Below are positions 1 through 12,100 of a stretch of DNA of 57,750 bases, one piece after another (positions within the stretch are counted from its first letter, which is position 1; each line of letters starts with the position of its first letter). Below the pieces are notes generated by a model. The model was not told where the DNA came from and ran no database searches. It saw only the letters and a program-made list of their open reading frames with translations. Made by a program: the position numbers and the translations under genes. The stretch is from positions 1 to 57,750 of the forward strand of contig NMRA01001060.1 of NCBI GenBank assembly GCA_002633005.1, written 5' to 3'. Source of the DNA: Phoronis australis (Eukaryota > Phoronida > Phoronidae).

Positions 1-293
1 TGATTATTCCGGCGCCGATTTCTTCAACAGTGCGGCCATCCTCGGTCTCGTGGATCAAGCCGTCAACATTAAACTCATCAATGATTCCCAAAGACTTCAT
101 CTTTTCACACCAGAAGCGGTTCACTTCGGTCTTGTGAAGTATCACGCAAAGCTTGTTTAGCCCCATTCTCTTTATTTTAGCCCAGAAAGAGGTTTGTATC
201 TCTTCATCAGTAGTTACCAAAAGTCGGCTTCGAATACACAGAAGCGTTTTCTCAGCGAGAGGCCCAAACGGTTTGTACTCAGTGGCTGGATTC
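1..293 (-). CDS. internal exon of an unrecognised gene (partial)
   Basis: On the minus strand a splice acceptor ending at 294 (pyrimidine-poor but with CAG) is followed by an open frame whose first full codon starts at 292 and which stays open to the window edge, about 97 residues. It contains the stretches EYKPFGPLAEKTLLCIRSRL, FWAKIKRMGLNKLCVILHKT and DGLIHETEDGRTVEE, which read as real protein with balanced charge and no low complexity. I do not recognise the family and assign no function. The first base belongs to a codon split by the upstream intron. Upstream exons should lie at higher coordinates but I could not identify them. The gene continues past position 1. Confidence 0.55.
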
Positions 294-1475
294 CTGAAAT
301 TAATCAGATTTTACTTACGGTAACACCAAAAATTAAAAAAAAATAATGATGCATTTATTTGAGCTTAAATCCATATAAAATATTTCAGTGGATCTAGGTA
401 TAAGTGCACTGGTTAACGATCGTGAACACTAATACAGGCTTAGGTTACAAATTCCATTCGCCACCTTAAAGGCCGACCAAAGCTCTTCAAGTCACATGAT
501 CATGGTGTAATCACTGTTAGTACGATAATTGCCCAACAAATGAAGATTAGGCGAACAACGGAACCAAATTTCTTTAAAAAAACGCATTTATGACCAAGAG
601 CTTAATTGTCATGTAACTTCCGTCGATACCAATTACGCATTTGAGTATTCCAAGTTTATGTGTAATTCTTGAGCAGCATCATATCAAGGCAATTCTATGT
701 GGCTGTGCCAATTTCACGTATGCATTTTATTTAAGGTGAAGTGATGAAGTGTTCAGTCAGACTACCAGAATCAACAATTTTAAGCTTGCAAAGGCATGCT
801 CGAAAGTTAGGATGGGCGGTGGTTGCAAGCTGAAATATGCACCGTTGCCATTGTAACCAAGAAACCTTTCTAAAAGTACTTGGGTTGACTCATTGTTGAG
901 GTTTGAAGCTGAATTGAGTGTCGTTACCATGGTGACCAGGTATTTTCACAAACAGGATCATCAATTTTTAAACTTGATGGCAGTCATGGTAAGACAGGCA
1001 ACCACGATCAAATACTTTTAGTGACCCCAGGGCAGTTTCTAAGCTTGAACGTACACTGTTGCCGTCGATGGTATCTAGGAATTGCAACAGTATAGTAAGC
1101 TACGCGCGTCACAAACTTACCAACGAACCTTCAAAGAATATAAATAGCCTATAGCAAAAATTATTGTTCTACCAAGTATATACCAGAACACTTATGTCAA
1201 AGCAACCCCCGTATCCAAACTTGGAAATACTGTCGTTAAAAATCATAAAAACTGCCTAATGCAGATATTCATTAGCTAACCTAAAACTAAAGACTAGTAT
1301 GTCAAAACCACTAAATAGGTTTTGAAAGTAGAAAAATAGTTGCCATGATCACCACTGCAATTAATACTAGAAAGTGCTTTTTCAGCACACTGCATCAAAC
1401 CCATTCAATAGAATGAAACGTATAAAGCAAATACTGGTACCTGTAGCATAATTTTTCAAATTCAATAAAGAATAA
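294..1475. other. non-coding stretch, probably intron
   Basis: No convincing coding exon, RNA gene or repeat seen. The sequence is AT-rich and probably intronic to the minus-strand exon at 1-293. Confidence 0.4.
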
Positions 1476-1489
1476 TCATGACAGTGGAT

Positions 1490-1693
1490 GTGCATATTGG
1501 TCGCAAGCATTCAAGGCAGGGCCGGTGGCATGGTTATATTGTTCACAGTGATTGTGTGCAGAGACGCACGTGGTTTCCTTTAGATTAGCATATTGGTCAC
1601 AAGCATTCAAGGCAAGGCCGGTGGCATTGTAAAATTGTCCAAAGTGCTTGCGTGCAGAGAAGCACGTCACTCCCATTAGATTAGTTTTTTACT
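1490..1693 (-). repeat. 102-bp tandem duplication, two units
   Basis: Two adjacent units of about 102 bp share GGTCRCAAGCATTCAAGGCA, the GCCGGTGGCAT block and a GTGCAGAGAMGCACGT block. On the minus strand both units read in one frame (ORF 1476-1676) and give a two-fold peptide repeat with ATGLALNACDQYA and ATGPALNACDQYA. With only two units I treat it as a sequence duplication rather than a gene. It could be a small exon of the neighbouring minus-strand gene. Confidence 0.6.
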
Positions 1694-1962
1694 CAAAACT
1701 TGCATTTTTCTCAGATATTTTGTATTCTGTTATAAAAAAGAGTTCATAATTTGTTTATGTGTGTTACAATTGCAAACAACATTTTCTGCTTCAAAATTCC
1801 TGGATTATCTTGCTCTTGTTTCATCGCATATTCAGTTTAGCTACTACTAATAGCAGTCAATTTCCAATACTAGTATGAAGTAATACTTTTACAGCGCAAA
1901 TTGCAAATCATTAAAATTTTGAGAAAAATGTATAAATAATTTGGCATCAAAATCCCTTTTCC

Positions 1963-2139
1963 GTCTTTCCAAAATATTCATATCGCCTAAACCTATTTCC
2001 AAACGCCTGTTCTATTATTCTGTCTTCCCAAAATCTTCATATCGCCAATACCTATTTCCAAACGCCTGTTCTATTATTCCGTCTTCCCAAAATATTCATA
2101 TCGCCAATACCTATTTCCAAACGCCTGTTCTGTTATTCT
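1963..2139 (+). repeat. 59-bp minisatellite, three units
   Basis: Units start at 1963, 2022 and 2081. Each contains TTCATATCGCC, CCTATTTCCAAACGCCTGTT and CTATTATTC, with very few differences, the first unit being the most divergent. The 59-bp length is not a multiple of three, so the plus-strand ORF over it changes frame from unit to unit and is not a real repeat protein. Confidence 0.85.
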
Positions 2140-2678
2140 TAAACATGATTAGATACATCACAATACTACTGTCTTTCTTTGTTTTTCGGGATTTGGTAAT
2201 AGTGCTGTACGTGAGAATAATTTCTTTTTCAGTTCAAGAGATGGTTATATGTGCCTCTAATGTAAAAAATCCTAACTCACAAATGGCTAATGTCCTCGTA
2301 AGAGTAAGTGAATAATTTTTTGAAAACAAGCCTAGTGTTTAGTCCTGGTGATGTAACTTCTGATGTCTGTCGTACACAACACATTCAAGAACTTCGAACT
2401 TGTCAGTGCATATCATAAATTGCGACCGATAAGGCTTATATCTTTAGAATAAAAGGCCATCCGATTTCAAATTCATTGGGAAACATTATTTCGACCTATG
2501 CAATCTATTTAATTTTAAAAAAGGAATTGCAGGCGGTCTCATACACGTTGTACCAGACGTGCGCAGGTCGCGCATGTTGGTTCATTGCACTGATCACCTG
2601 GAACCATTTTTGTGCTTAATTAATATATGTGGTTAAAACCGAGCTAAGGAGCTAGAAACCTGACTCAAGGGCTTAGCA
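2140..2678. other. non-coding stretch; its right part may be SINE body
   Basis: No gene seen. The part next to 2679 (about 2520-2678) probably belongs to the body of the adjacent tRNA-derived SINE, whose tail would run toward lower coordinates. Confidence 0.35.
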
Positions 2679-2763
2679 GTGTGACCTAATGGGATTGGAA
2701 CCCACGACCTCGGGTAAAGAATCCGGGCACCCGGCCTATCACACTAGGCTACACTGCCTCCCC
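2679..2763 (-). repeat. tRNA-derived SINE head
   Basis: The minus strand begins GGGGAGGCAGTGTAGCCTAG, with an A-box-like TAGCCTAGTGTGATAGG (2735-2752) and a B-box GGGTTCCAATCC (2692-2703), the spacing of an internal RNA polymerase III promoter. The cloverleaf is degenerate, so this is a SINE head rather than a working tRNA gene. The exact body and tail cannot be set from one copy. Confidence 0.6.
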
Positions 2764-3179
2764 TAACTTTAGCTACATCTGCTGTCAGTTTTGTTTTATT
2801 TAATCCGATATTTTCATGGAATGCAAGGGTTTTAGTCAGTCCATACTTTATTAACTGTGAAGGTACAATCACGGATAATTGGCAGAAAACACAAGGAAAA
2901 TATCAATTGGCCTAATATCCGAGGAAATGATGTGGCCTTTTTAAAGTCCAATGAAGGCTTAATTATAGCCGTTGAATGTATAGTCCGGATCGTCGCATTT
3001 CTCAGTATTCCCAGAAAATGCATTATTTCGCCTGAACGGGCAAATTTTGCTTTTACTTCAGCTGTTGTTTTCTCAGCGAATTCTAGCTTTTGGAGTTGTG
3101 AATGCACAAGCCCTTTCCAGCCTCGTCTTGCAGTCGACCAAATAAGTATAAGCGTAGCGCGAGTTGAGGTTTCATAAGC

Positions 3180-3671
3180 AAATTCTTAGCACACCAACAG
3201 ATGATTATTTGAAGGTCATCCGAGTCACGAGACTAAATAATAATTTGTGAATGCAGTGAGGTAAGAAAGCACAAGTTTATTGACAAATCCCAACGTGAAT
3301 CCTTCTGAATCGTGTGAATGGGGTGTGAAAGTCGGATACTGCCTAGACTTGGCCTAGGGATAAGTCTGAGTTGAGTAATTTATAAAAAATATAGACACAC
3401 CGTTCTGTATTTACCACAGCAAGGTTGAATTATAACCAGGGTTTATATATTTTAACAGACTTTGCATGTAATTAAGTATACCAGTTTAAATCATGACCAA
3501 TTTGAGCAATTAACCTTATCAACCACAAGTGGCTTCCGTGGAAGCTGACATAAAGTTGTTCTCTGTGTGTGAACCTACATTTTTTGCCTAATGTAAACTA
3601 TATTAGCCAGACATTAACCAATGAGAGCAGTGCTTACTTGCCACCTGTAGTCAGGTTCACTATGTTCAAAT
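3180..3671. other. non-coding stretch
   Basis: Nothing recognisable. It is the left flank of the inverted-repeat element that starts near 3672. Confidence 0.4.
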
Positions 3672-6412
3672 TTTGACATTCGTTGGAATTTTTGGGAAAG
3701 TGGAAACTATACGTTTTTGGAAACCTCATGGAATGACGAATCAGAAAATAATTGATTCCATTTTGTTCGGTGGTCATCTTGGCGGCCATCTTGAATTTTC
3801 AAAAATAGCGCCAGCAAAATGGATTTTGCGCAATATATCCGCCCTTGGGTCACTGAGAATGTTAGTTTTTATGGCTACACCTGCAGTTCTGAAGTCAATG
3901 AACTGGAAATTTTAATTTTACTGGCGGCCATCTTGGTGGCCATCTTGAAATTTCACAAATAGCGCCCGCAAAATACATTTTGCTCAGTATTTCTGCTCTT
4001 TGGTCTCTTAGAACGTTAGTTTTAATGGCTGCACCCACATTTTGTGGTGTAAGGAATTGAAAAACACTATTTCTAAAATGATACATATAATCTAAGTGAT
4101 TTTAATAACAGATACGAACCCCCAGAATATTTAAAGGAATCACAGAAACGCAGGTTAACCTACATGTATATTTACAGTATACATCTATATCTTTTTGAAA
4201 AGACATTTGAGACATATCTTTTGTTGATTTATTATTCCCACTGTTCACTTTGGAATCCAGTTCTCCTCTACTCAGTGGAAATGCATTTTGCCTTTGACAG
4301 TCGGGTGGCAGATAAGCTTGACAGTAACCAGGCTGAGGATCAATGACGAGAACAACAGGAGTTGTAGCCTGCTGAGCTAATCGACCAGAAACATGTTATC
4401 AGCCACCATGAATTCACCTTAACACCAAGAGCAATCTTTGCTACCAGTATGGCAATGCTGTCATGCACAGATAAATCGAATCGAATACACCTTCTGCAGA
4501 AACTTTCCGAAGCAGACGTCTTAAAACAGGAGAGTCCTCAAGCTGCAAGAGAGGTTTTAGACCCAGAAAACATGTAAACAAGTAACAACATCCAATGAGT
4601 GTGTTCACCCAAGCCACAGAACTGCACGTGTGGATAGTATGGAAGTGATTTTCTTAACTAGATAATTATGACGATATCATTCTGGTTTTTGACACCTACA
4701 AAGACAACTCAGTTTGAAACAAACCACAAGAGAAAAAAGGAGGCAGAGAAAGGTTCAAGTACAGTACCACGTAAGAGATGAGACTTACATAAAGAACTGG
4801 CCCAATGAGCCGTTTCCTCTCCCATGACCAAAAAAGGCTCCACGTACTGAATATCTGTCTGAAAAGGCACTTGAATATAACCAAGAATCTGCCAAAATAG
4901 CCATTACTTCAGCTTCAGGATGCACAAAGAGCAACCGACGTGATCTACGCTTAGAAGAAAACGATCACGAAAAAGCAGATCTATTTCTAGTACACTGTAC
5001 ATAATGCAGTTCTGGCATCACATTAAAAGGTCCCTGATTATCAGCTGATGTTTTTTCACCTGACATAGATTTACTGGTATTCGTCACTGCCTATTATGAC
5101 AGGCCTCTCACAAATACTTCTGTCCCCATGGCATCTGGGATTGCCTGGACGTGAATCCAATATGGACAATATTAGGTGCTGTCCGGGCAAAGGCTCTTCC
5201 TGCTTTCCATGTTTGTACATGGACAGACAACACCGGTCCATTCTGTTGGTTGAATATTGAAGGCAAAAACCGATGATATCAATGCACAGCAGACATTATG
5301 TACTGCTTATTAAGTAACACGTCAACCTCTTCTCACATTAGCCCCTTTTACATGTGCATACTCACCATTGGACATAGACAAAAATAACATCCCAGAGCTG
5401 AGATTGTACCTCTTCTGTAAAGATATGGCTGACAGCGACAAAGGTCTACCAACCATGGGTGCTTTGAATCAGCATGTGCTGAGGGTGTTTATTCAAGCCA
5501 GAGTGTGGGGTCAGGCAGTCATTGCTCGACAGGAGTTCCTTGACCAAATGCAGAATGAATTTACAAGGACAAAGATGACCAGCTGAAACACTCACAACTG
5601 AGGGGCTTCCGACGCCAGAGGCTATCATTGAGATGGTTAGATGCCAATGCAAAAACAATTCCTCTTCCTAAAGATGCTCTTGCTGGTCAAAGGACCTATC
5701 TTACACAGATCTATGTCAGTACATTGCAGAATATCAGGATGATGATGATGTGATTCCTGGTAACAGTGATGGCTATACTAATAATATATAAACTGATTTC
5801 AAACTTTTGAAAGACTATTGACACTACAAAAACATACTTTTGTGTTCTTTAAACATAAATAAGTTGTTGTTAAGGTTCTGTTTTAGTTTTAAGTGTCTTG
5901 AAGGAAACAAGCTCTGCACAAAATATACAAGAAAGGTAGTGATCATGTGTCGGGTTATATGAAGAATGCATTTAGAAAATGACGCTGTTCATAAATGGGG
6001 TTTTGATCACGTTTCTAATTTAATAACTTGCATTTTCAGATCTCTTGACCACAAAAATGTGAGTACAGCCATTAAAACTAACATTCTAAGTGACCCAAGA
6101 GCAAAGATATTGAGGAAAATGTATTTTACGGGCGCCATTTTTAAAAATCCAAATGGCCGCCAAGATGGCGCCCAAAAAAATTAAAATTTCCAATTCCTTG
6201 ACCTGAGAAATGCAGGTGTAACCATAAAGACAACATTCTAAGTGACCCATAAGCGGAGATATCGGGCAAAATCCATTTTACCGGCGTCATTTTTGAAAAT
6301 CCAAGATGGCCGCCAAAAATGGAATCAATTATTTTCTGATTTGTCATTCCTTGAGGTTTCCAAAAATGTATAGTTTCCAATTTCCCAAAAAAATTCCAAC
6401 AAAATTACACAA
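3672..6412. mobile_element. DNA-transposon-like element with ~410-bp inverted ends
   Basis: The left arm (3672-4080) and the reverse complement of the right arm (6000-6412) match almost throughout. Both run GTTGGAATTTTT, GGAAACCTCA, AATGACRAATCAGAAAATAA, GGCGGCCATCTTG, AAAATGGATTTTG and GGGTCACT. Each arm is built from two diverged sub-units of roughly 170-180 bp, each with a GGCCATCTTG block. The interior carries a broken cysteine-rich ORF (separate entry) and no recognisable transposase. The class is unassigned and no target-site duplication was seen. The arms differ by point changes and small gaps, so the copy is old. Confidence 0.6.
5368..5788 (+). pseudogene. broken ORF with C-rich (CXC-like) tail inside the inverted-repeat element
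   Basis: From 5368 an open frame of 72 codons reads IPELRLYLFCKDMADSDKG, then LPTMGALNQHVLRV and IQARVWGQA, and stops at 5586. In a different frame from 5606 the DNA reads LPTPEAIIEMVRCQCKNN, an in-frame TAA, then RCSCWSKDLSYTDLCQY and an acidic DDDD end. From general knowledge, similar pairs of an LPxTxxALxxHxxRxxYQ block and a CxCK...CxCxxxxxxCTDLCxC block occur in uncharacterised transposon-linked proteins of marine invertebrates. The frameshift, the stop and lost cysteines show it is dead. Its function is unknown. Confidence 0.4.
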
Positions 6413-7376
6413 CAAACCCGACTACTGAGTTGACCTACTGAGTCACTACATTACCATTTGTCTACAGGCAAGCTTCGAAGATTCTAAAAACCTCAAACAC
6501 TTTGTTAATTCGCAATTTTGAGCTTGAAAACCCCTAAATATTGATCAGTGATCGATAAGTGGTTGTGGTATGTGTTGTTTGCTTCAAACATCAGCCTTCT
6601 TTGCGTTCAAAATTTTTTTTAAGACTTATAAGTTTAGGTCGGCGTACTTGTTGCTTTCGCGACCCCGGAAAGGTTATTTGCATGCGATTATATAGTTCTG
6701 CACTCACATTTTAGTACTTCCCTCTGGTGGGGACCGGACTACAAAGGTTTTCTGACAGGTGGACTACATTCTTTGGAGAATTGTCTTAGGAAATTAGAAT
6801 TGATGGTTGTCCATTGCAGCGGTGTTTAAATCATTCTAATTTCAATAAGTTCCATATAATTATTCTAGTAGCGACATGCCCGAGGCTATATGTAAAAAGT
6901 CTACAAAAAGATGCTCCAAGCTACTCAATAGAAAGATTTGTTTAGTTTTCGCACTCCGAAAAAATACAAGGAAAAAAATACTTTATGCCGCTTAGCTCCT
7001 ATCGTCTTCCTTACTTATGCTGCCAGTCGGTCCCTTTTGCCGCCCTCACAGTCTATACACTACAGCAACCTTGTGGCGGTGACACCAGGGACGGAGCTCC
7101 CCAGGATATGGCACCGCATCAACATGACGTAGTTTTGCTTCGCGGTACACTAGCGCGACTGTCGCTACTCCTTCCGTCGAAACTGAGATGAGCAAACAAA
7201 AAAGTCCCGAATGAGGTGGGCTTTCGTTTTTTGAAAAAGTGCGCCACTAAACAAATGCCTAAAAATTTCAGAGCCATCTACGCCTTTATGCCTGAACACA
7301 GCGATGTACACGATTCTACGTTTTCAGTATTTTAACCAACATTTTCCACTAACAGTTTAATCGAGAGAAAAAAAGA
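6413..7376. other. non-coding stretch between two mobile elements
   Basis: Two overlapping plus-strand ORFs near 6938-7191 look like chance reading frames in mildly GC-rich DNA. No domain, repeat or RNA gene was recognised. Confidence 0.35.
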
Positions 7377-9002
7377 TATACATGGGCGCTGTAGCGCTGA
7401 AATTAAGTTGAGGGCTGTAGTCCCCCAGCCCCCCTGTGGTGCACCGCCCACAGACCATGGCGGCACAGCACTGAAAATGACTTACATTTTATGATATAGT
7501 GTCCGTGCGATTTACTCCGACTGCAAGTTTTCCCCCGCAGCTACATGTAAGAACTAACTAGACGTGTTAACTGTAGAGCAACCAAAGTACTGTATAGCTC
7601 AACGTCTCGTTTAAAGTAGTGATAGATAATGAATATTGTCATAAGGGCGATGAGTTAATGAACAACAGTGCTAAAGAGCAATTCATTTATAATAATCACT
7701 TTCCTAGAAGCATGGTGGTAACAATGTGGCACTGAGATAACTTGCTTTTGATCACAATGAAGTCCTTTGTCTATCACATTGATATCCCTTGCTATTTACA
7801 GCGGAGACATCCCTTACTTGTCACGCTAGGACCACAGGCTCGTCTTACTTGAATCCCTTGTTTGGCACCCTGGGATCCCTTGCTTGTCACCCTGGACTGG
7901 TATCTCTTGCTTGTCGCACTGGGATCCCTTGCTCAGAAACATTGACAGCCCTTGCTTCTCACACAAAGACCATTGGTTTTTCATACGTGGATCCCTTGCT
8001 TGTCACTGGGATCCTTTGTTCGTCACTATGGGATCCATTTCTTGTCACTCTGAAATTTCTTGCTTGTAACACTGGGACTCATTGCTGGTCACTCTAGGAT
8101 ATCCCTTGTTTGTCACACTAAGACCCCTTGCTCGACACTCAGGGATCCCTTGGTTGTCACACTGGGGTACCTTGCTTGGCACGCTGAAATCTCTTGCTTG
8201 TCACTCCGAGATCCATCGCTTGTCACACCGAAACCTCTTGCTTGTCACTCTGGGATCACTTGGAATGGTTGTCATACTGGGATCCCTTGCCTGTCACACT
8301 GGGCTCCCTTGCGTGTTACTCTGGTATCCCTGCTTGTCACACATGAAATTTTCCCCCAAGTTTTGACATCTTACTTAATTGGCATAGTTCGGAGTTTCTT
8401 CAAAATTGGACGAGCTCGTTTTTAGAAGAACGGTAAAAAAAGAATTTTCACTGTCCGAAATTGATGAGATTTTAGCGTTCACACGTGGGCATACTAAAAG
8501 TAGTCACGGCTGGTGACAATAACTACAAAACACCAGTAGTCATAAACAAACACGATTTATTAAACCTTTACCAGAAGATAACAGGATACGTCTACATTTT
8601 TAAAAGGCAGTAGTTACATCATCTAGGCCATATCTTAGACTTAGCCAGACTTATTCAGTAGCACCGCACTATTTCTTTCACACGCCGAGCTGAGGAACCA
8701 AAGAAAGTTTTTAATTTGATCTGCAAGCACACGCCAGGCACGGTAGATTTGACGATGTCAAGATTGTCCGAAACCAAAAGTCAGTAAGACAATAAAACAA
8801 GTGCCCAGATTCTAGAAGGTAACTAATTTACTATGCAGTGGTAAATGAGTTTAAAATTAACATGGGCGGCGCACCATAGGGGTTTGGTAATAGCCCCCAA
8901 CTTATTCCGGTACTGCGCCGCCAATGGTGTATGGGCGGTGCACCACAGGGTGGCTGGGGGCTATAGCCCCCACTTATTTCTGTGCTGCATCGCTCATGTA
9001 TA
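7377..9002. mobile_element. foldback (TIR) element with internal minisatellite, no ORF
   Basis: The left end (7377-7478) and the reverse complement of the right end (about 8900-9002) align for about 100 bp. Both start TATACATG(G/A)GCG and share CCCCAGCC, CCCTGTGGTGCACCGCCCA and GGCGGC(A/G)CAG. The right end carries an extra diverged half copy (8870-8935). Inside sits a ~23-bp minisatellite at 7775-8345. No transposase is present, so this is a non-autonomous element. TATA borders both ends and could be the target site or part of the terminus. Confidence 0.7.
7775..8345 (+). repeat. ~23-bp minisatellite, about 24 diverged units
   Basis: Imperfect repeats of a unit close to TTGCTTGTCACACTGGGATC run for about 570 bp. 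Units drift in length and sequence. Long ORFs cross it in several frames only because the array lacks stops; they are not genes. Confidence 0.85.
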
Positions 9003-9090
9003 ACTATTTAAAAAAGTTCATGAACAATGAAATACCTAAATGTATTCAGCTCAAATTACAAGTTACCCAATAAATGTAGGTATTTGATCT

Positions 9091-9150
9091 CGCTGGTTCC
9101 CAGCGTGCTAGCGTGCCGGCTACCACCTAGCGGCGCGCAGGGAACCAGCA
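9091..9150. repeat. 60-bp palindrome (mini-foldback)
   Basis: Arms GCTGGTTCCC (9092-9101) and GGGAACCAGC (9140-9149) enclose a GC-rich loop containing AGCGTGCTAGCGTGCC and GCGGCGCGC. A TATTTG occurs close outside each arm, a possible remnant of a target duplication. Confidence 0.5.
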
Positions 9151-9151
9151 A

Positions 9152-12100
9152 GGGTATTTGGTATGGATACATGTATTACCACACAAATAAATGCATGATG
9201 TATTCTCACAACGACCACCACACGAAAACGCACCAGTTAGTGCAAGAGCTAATAAGGGCTCATAATTGCATTCGTATATTTATTATGCTCTGCACATTTA
9301 AAAATAATGTTCAGTGACTTTGAAAATTCAAAATGAAGCAGGCATGGAATGTTTAATCATCACACGCATTCTGCAGATATTTTAAAACAGAAACCAATAC
9401 ACCCTAGCTGAGCTGCAGGAGGGTGCTGGAGAAGCGGGCATGTAGCAAAGAAATGTACACCAAGAATTAGTGAACAGGGTTTTACAGTTATCCAAAATGG
9501 CCTATGTAGAATACACGGGATCTCTCCCTTTTATAAGGCATACTTATTTGTAATGCACTATTCTTGTATATATTGACAGATAGTACGAGAAACAAGGTGG
9601 AATTCTACAATAAACAACAAACAGTTTTCTTTTTGTGGAATATACAATAACCACTGGTTCACCTCCAAAATTGTAAAAAATACATTAAAGCTAGACTTCT
9701 TCGACACAAGAATGAATACCCAATACCATAAAATCAAGCAATATCACTTAGCAGTATTGCAAATAATTCCTTTTATCTCACCTCTGTATCAATTTAGGAA
9801 GGCAACCGTCCTTAAAAGGAAAACCAATCGTTTTTTTATGTTACCTACAGTCTAAACGAGAAAGCAACAGCTTTTAACGTTATAACCAGTAAAATGCATA
9901 TGCTTAGTTACCTTGGAAATACAAATTCCCCTATTAACTACTGTTCCCCTGGTGTGCGTTCACAGTGCATGGAACAATAGGAAGTCATATAAACACAAAG
10001 GACCCACATCGTGGTTCAGCATTCACCTTTAATAAGAAAATAATGTCCTACTCCATATTCAACACAATCTGCTTAGGTCATTTGCGTTTTGCTAAATGCA
10101 AATGAGTGCAGAACCAAGATGCAGTCACTTTGTTGGACCAGTTACGTCACTTTCTCTTTCTTCATTGACAGTACAGTAATTAACATGGAAAATGTCTACA
10201 AGATAAACAGAATCTGAATTTTTAGTAAAGGTAACATCAAAACCGATTGCTTTGCCCTGTGTTTAAGTTTTATCCGATGCTATTAAAAGCTGAAGAAGCA
10301 GGGAGTTACTTATAAAAACAAATACCTTATCTTTGGTAACACGGAAGAAGTGAATAATAAGCTTTATCTATTTTAGCTTCAGCTACAAGACCATAGGACT
10401 CAGTTTCTAGATGAATAATCTGAGTGTGTTGGTACACAAGAACCCGTATCTTATCGAGTTTTGTTCTCCGTGGCTTTCATGTGGAACGTAGATTTCAAGT
10501 TTGAATCATCTGACTTAGTTCTACATTCTGCTTATTCCCAACACCTTATTTCAGAGTTTACAAAGTTTAACACAATACCGTACACAGTAGGCTAATGTGA
10601 TCACTGGTATGTCCTTCACTGCCCTTGCACAAACGGGGTGAATGGAAATTGGAGAAATTCGTTTGGCGACTACCCAACTCCACTATTGCTGGAAGGCTAC
10701 CACACTTAATTAGCACAAGAAAAGTATGTCTCCTAAAGTTAACAGCGGAAATACACCCACAACTTCTATCACTGAAAACCAACATTTGCTTTGGGCGAAC
10801 CCCATACAGATCCTTGCTCTGATTAGAAATGATCTCTAGGATTGAGAATAACTGAGCGTTGATTATTGCTTCAGTCCATTGCTCTCAATTTGTTTGTCAC
10901 AGGGGGTTAATGTCAATCACCAACACAGAGAGGCTTTCAGGGGAAAGCCAAATGATTTATTGTAATCCATTTCAATTCAAAAGTTGTTGATTAAGGACAA
11001 GACGTTACCAAAGAAATCTGTGTGGAATACACAGCAACAAATCTTGCCAATTTTGAAACTGACATTTTTGTTATGCTCTTTTAGGTGAAAGACAACATGT
11101 AAATATTTGGTCCAACAAAACCGTGTTAATAATTATTTCCAGCCCAAATTGTGGATAGCTGAATATCATGGCACCAGATACATGGGCAACGTTCTATGCA
11201 TTCGATCACAATCCAGCTATACGAACGGAAAAAATGCTGTAACATTCTTTGTAACATTCTTTGCTGATATATCGATGTAGTCTCAAAATCATCATCAGCA
11301 GAACTGTCCATAAGCTCAGAAAATAATCTAAATATAATGTACAATCAGTTAATGTCATAATGCAGGTCTAGTAATCCCTCAAGTAAAAGCCTTAAGTGAG
11401 CAAGCACACTAAGAGTCTGAAGAGCTCAGAAACTTTTGCCTTTCTTTTTCTATTTTTTTTTTTGTTTCTGGGATACGGAATACACGATTGTGATAAGCAG
11501 TGCTATAAAGGAAGGTTTAATGATGCTGGCTAAGTAATCACTTGTCGAATAAAGGTAAGTTGTGCTTTTAAGCACTTAAAATTAAATCCTAACAATGAAT
11601 ATTTGTCGTTGGTCCTCAAACCATGGCTGAAAATTAACGCGATTCAATCTCTGCCATTAACATAGCTCATACGAGTCAGCTGTATACACAAGACAGGTCA
11701 CAGGACCACTTGTCCTAAAACTTGCCAAATGTCAACACTGAGCGCTTTAGAGCGCCGACAATCCTAGTCTATAATGGCGTTCACATACCGCCCAAACAGA
11801 AAGTGGATCAGACATTTGATTGGCTGTCTGGTAAAATTATTTCAGATATGAACACAGGTCGGATGTCAGATCTCCCTTCTTCTTGTCTGCCATCAGATCT
11901 GTCATCCATCAAAAGGCGACATTCCAATGACAAGTTGTAGTCGAGCTCTGCTTGCCAGTGGTGATCCCACAAGATTTGGCGAATATTCGCATTTTGCACT
12001 GAATGCAACTTTAGTACCCGGGAACATCCCATTCCACACAATGCAGAGTGTCGAACATTTTCATTTCACTTCGCGCTCATAACAAAAATGGAGATATAAA

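Noticed and set aside
1941-2315. 124-codon plus-strand ORF
   Set aside because: It runs through the 59-bp array and changes repeat frame each unit; open by chance.
2832-3177. Overlapping opposite-strand ORFs of 91 and 106 codons
   Set aside because: Neither shows a domain or splice-supported exon structure; one is at most the shadow of the other.
7789-8425. Several overlapping ORFs of 60-121 codons in different frames
   Set aside because: All lie in the ~23-bp minisatellite, which is stop-poor; they are not genes.
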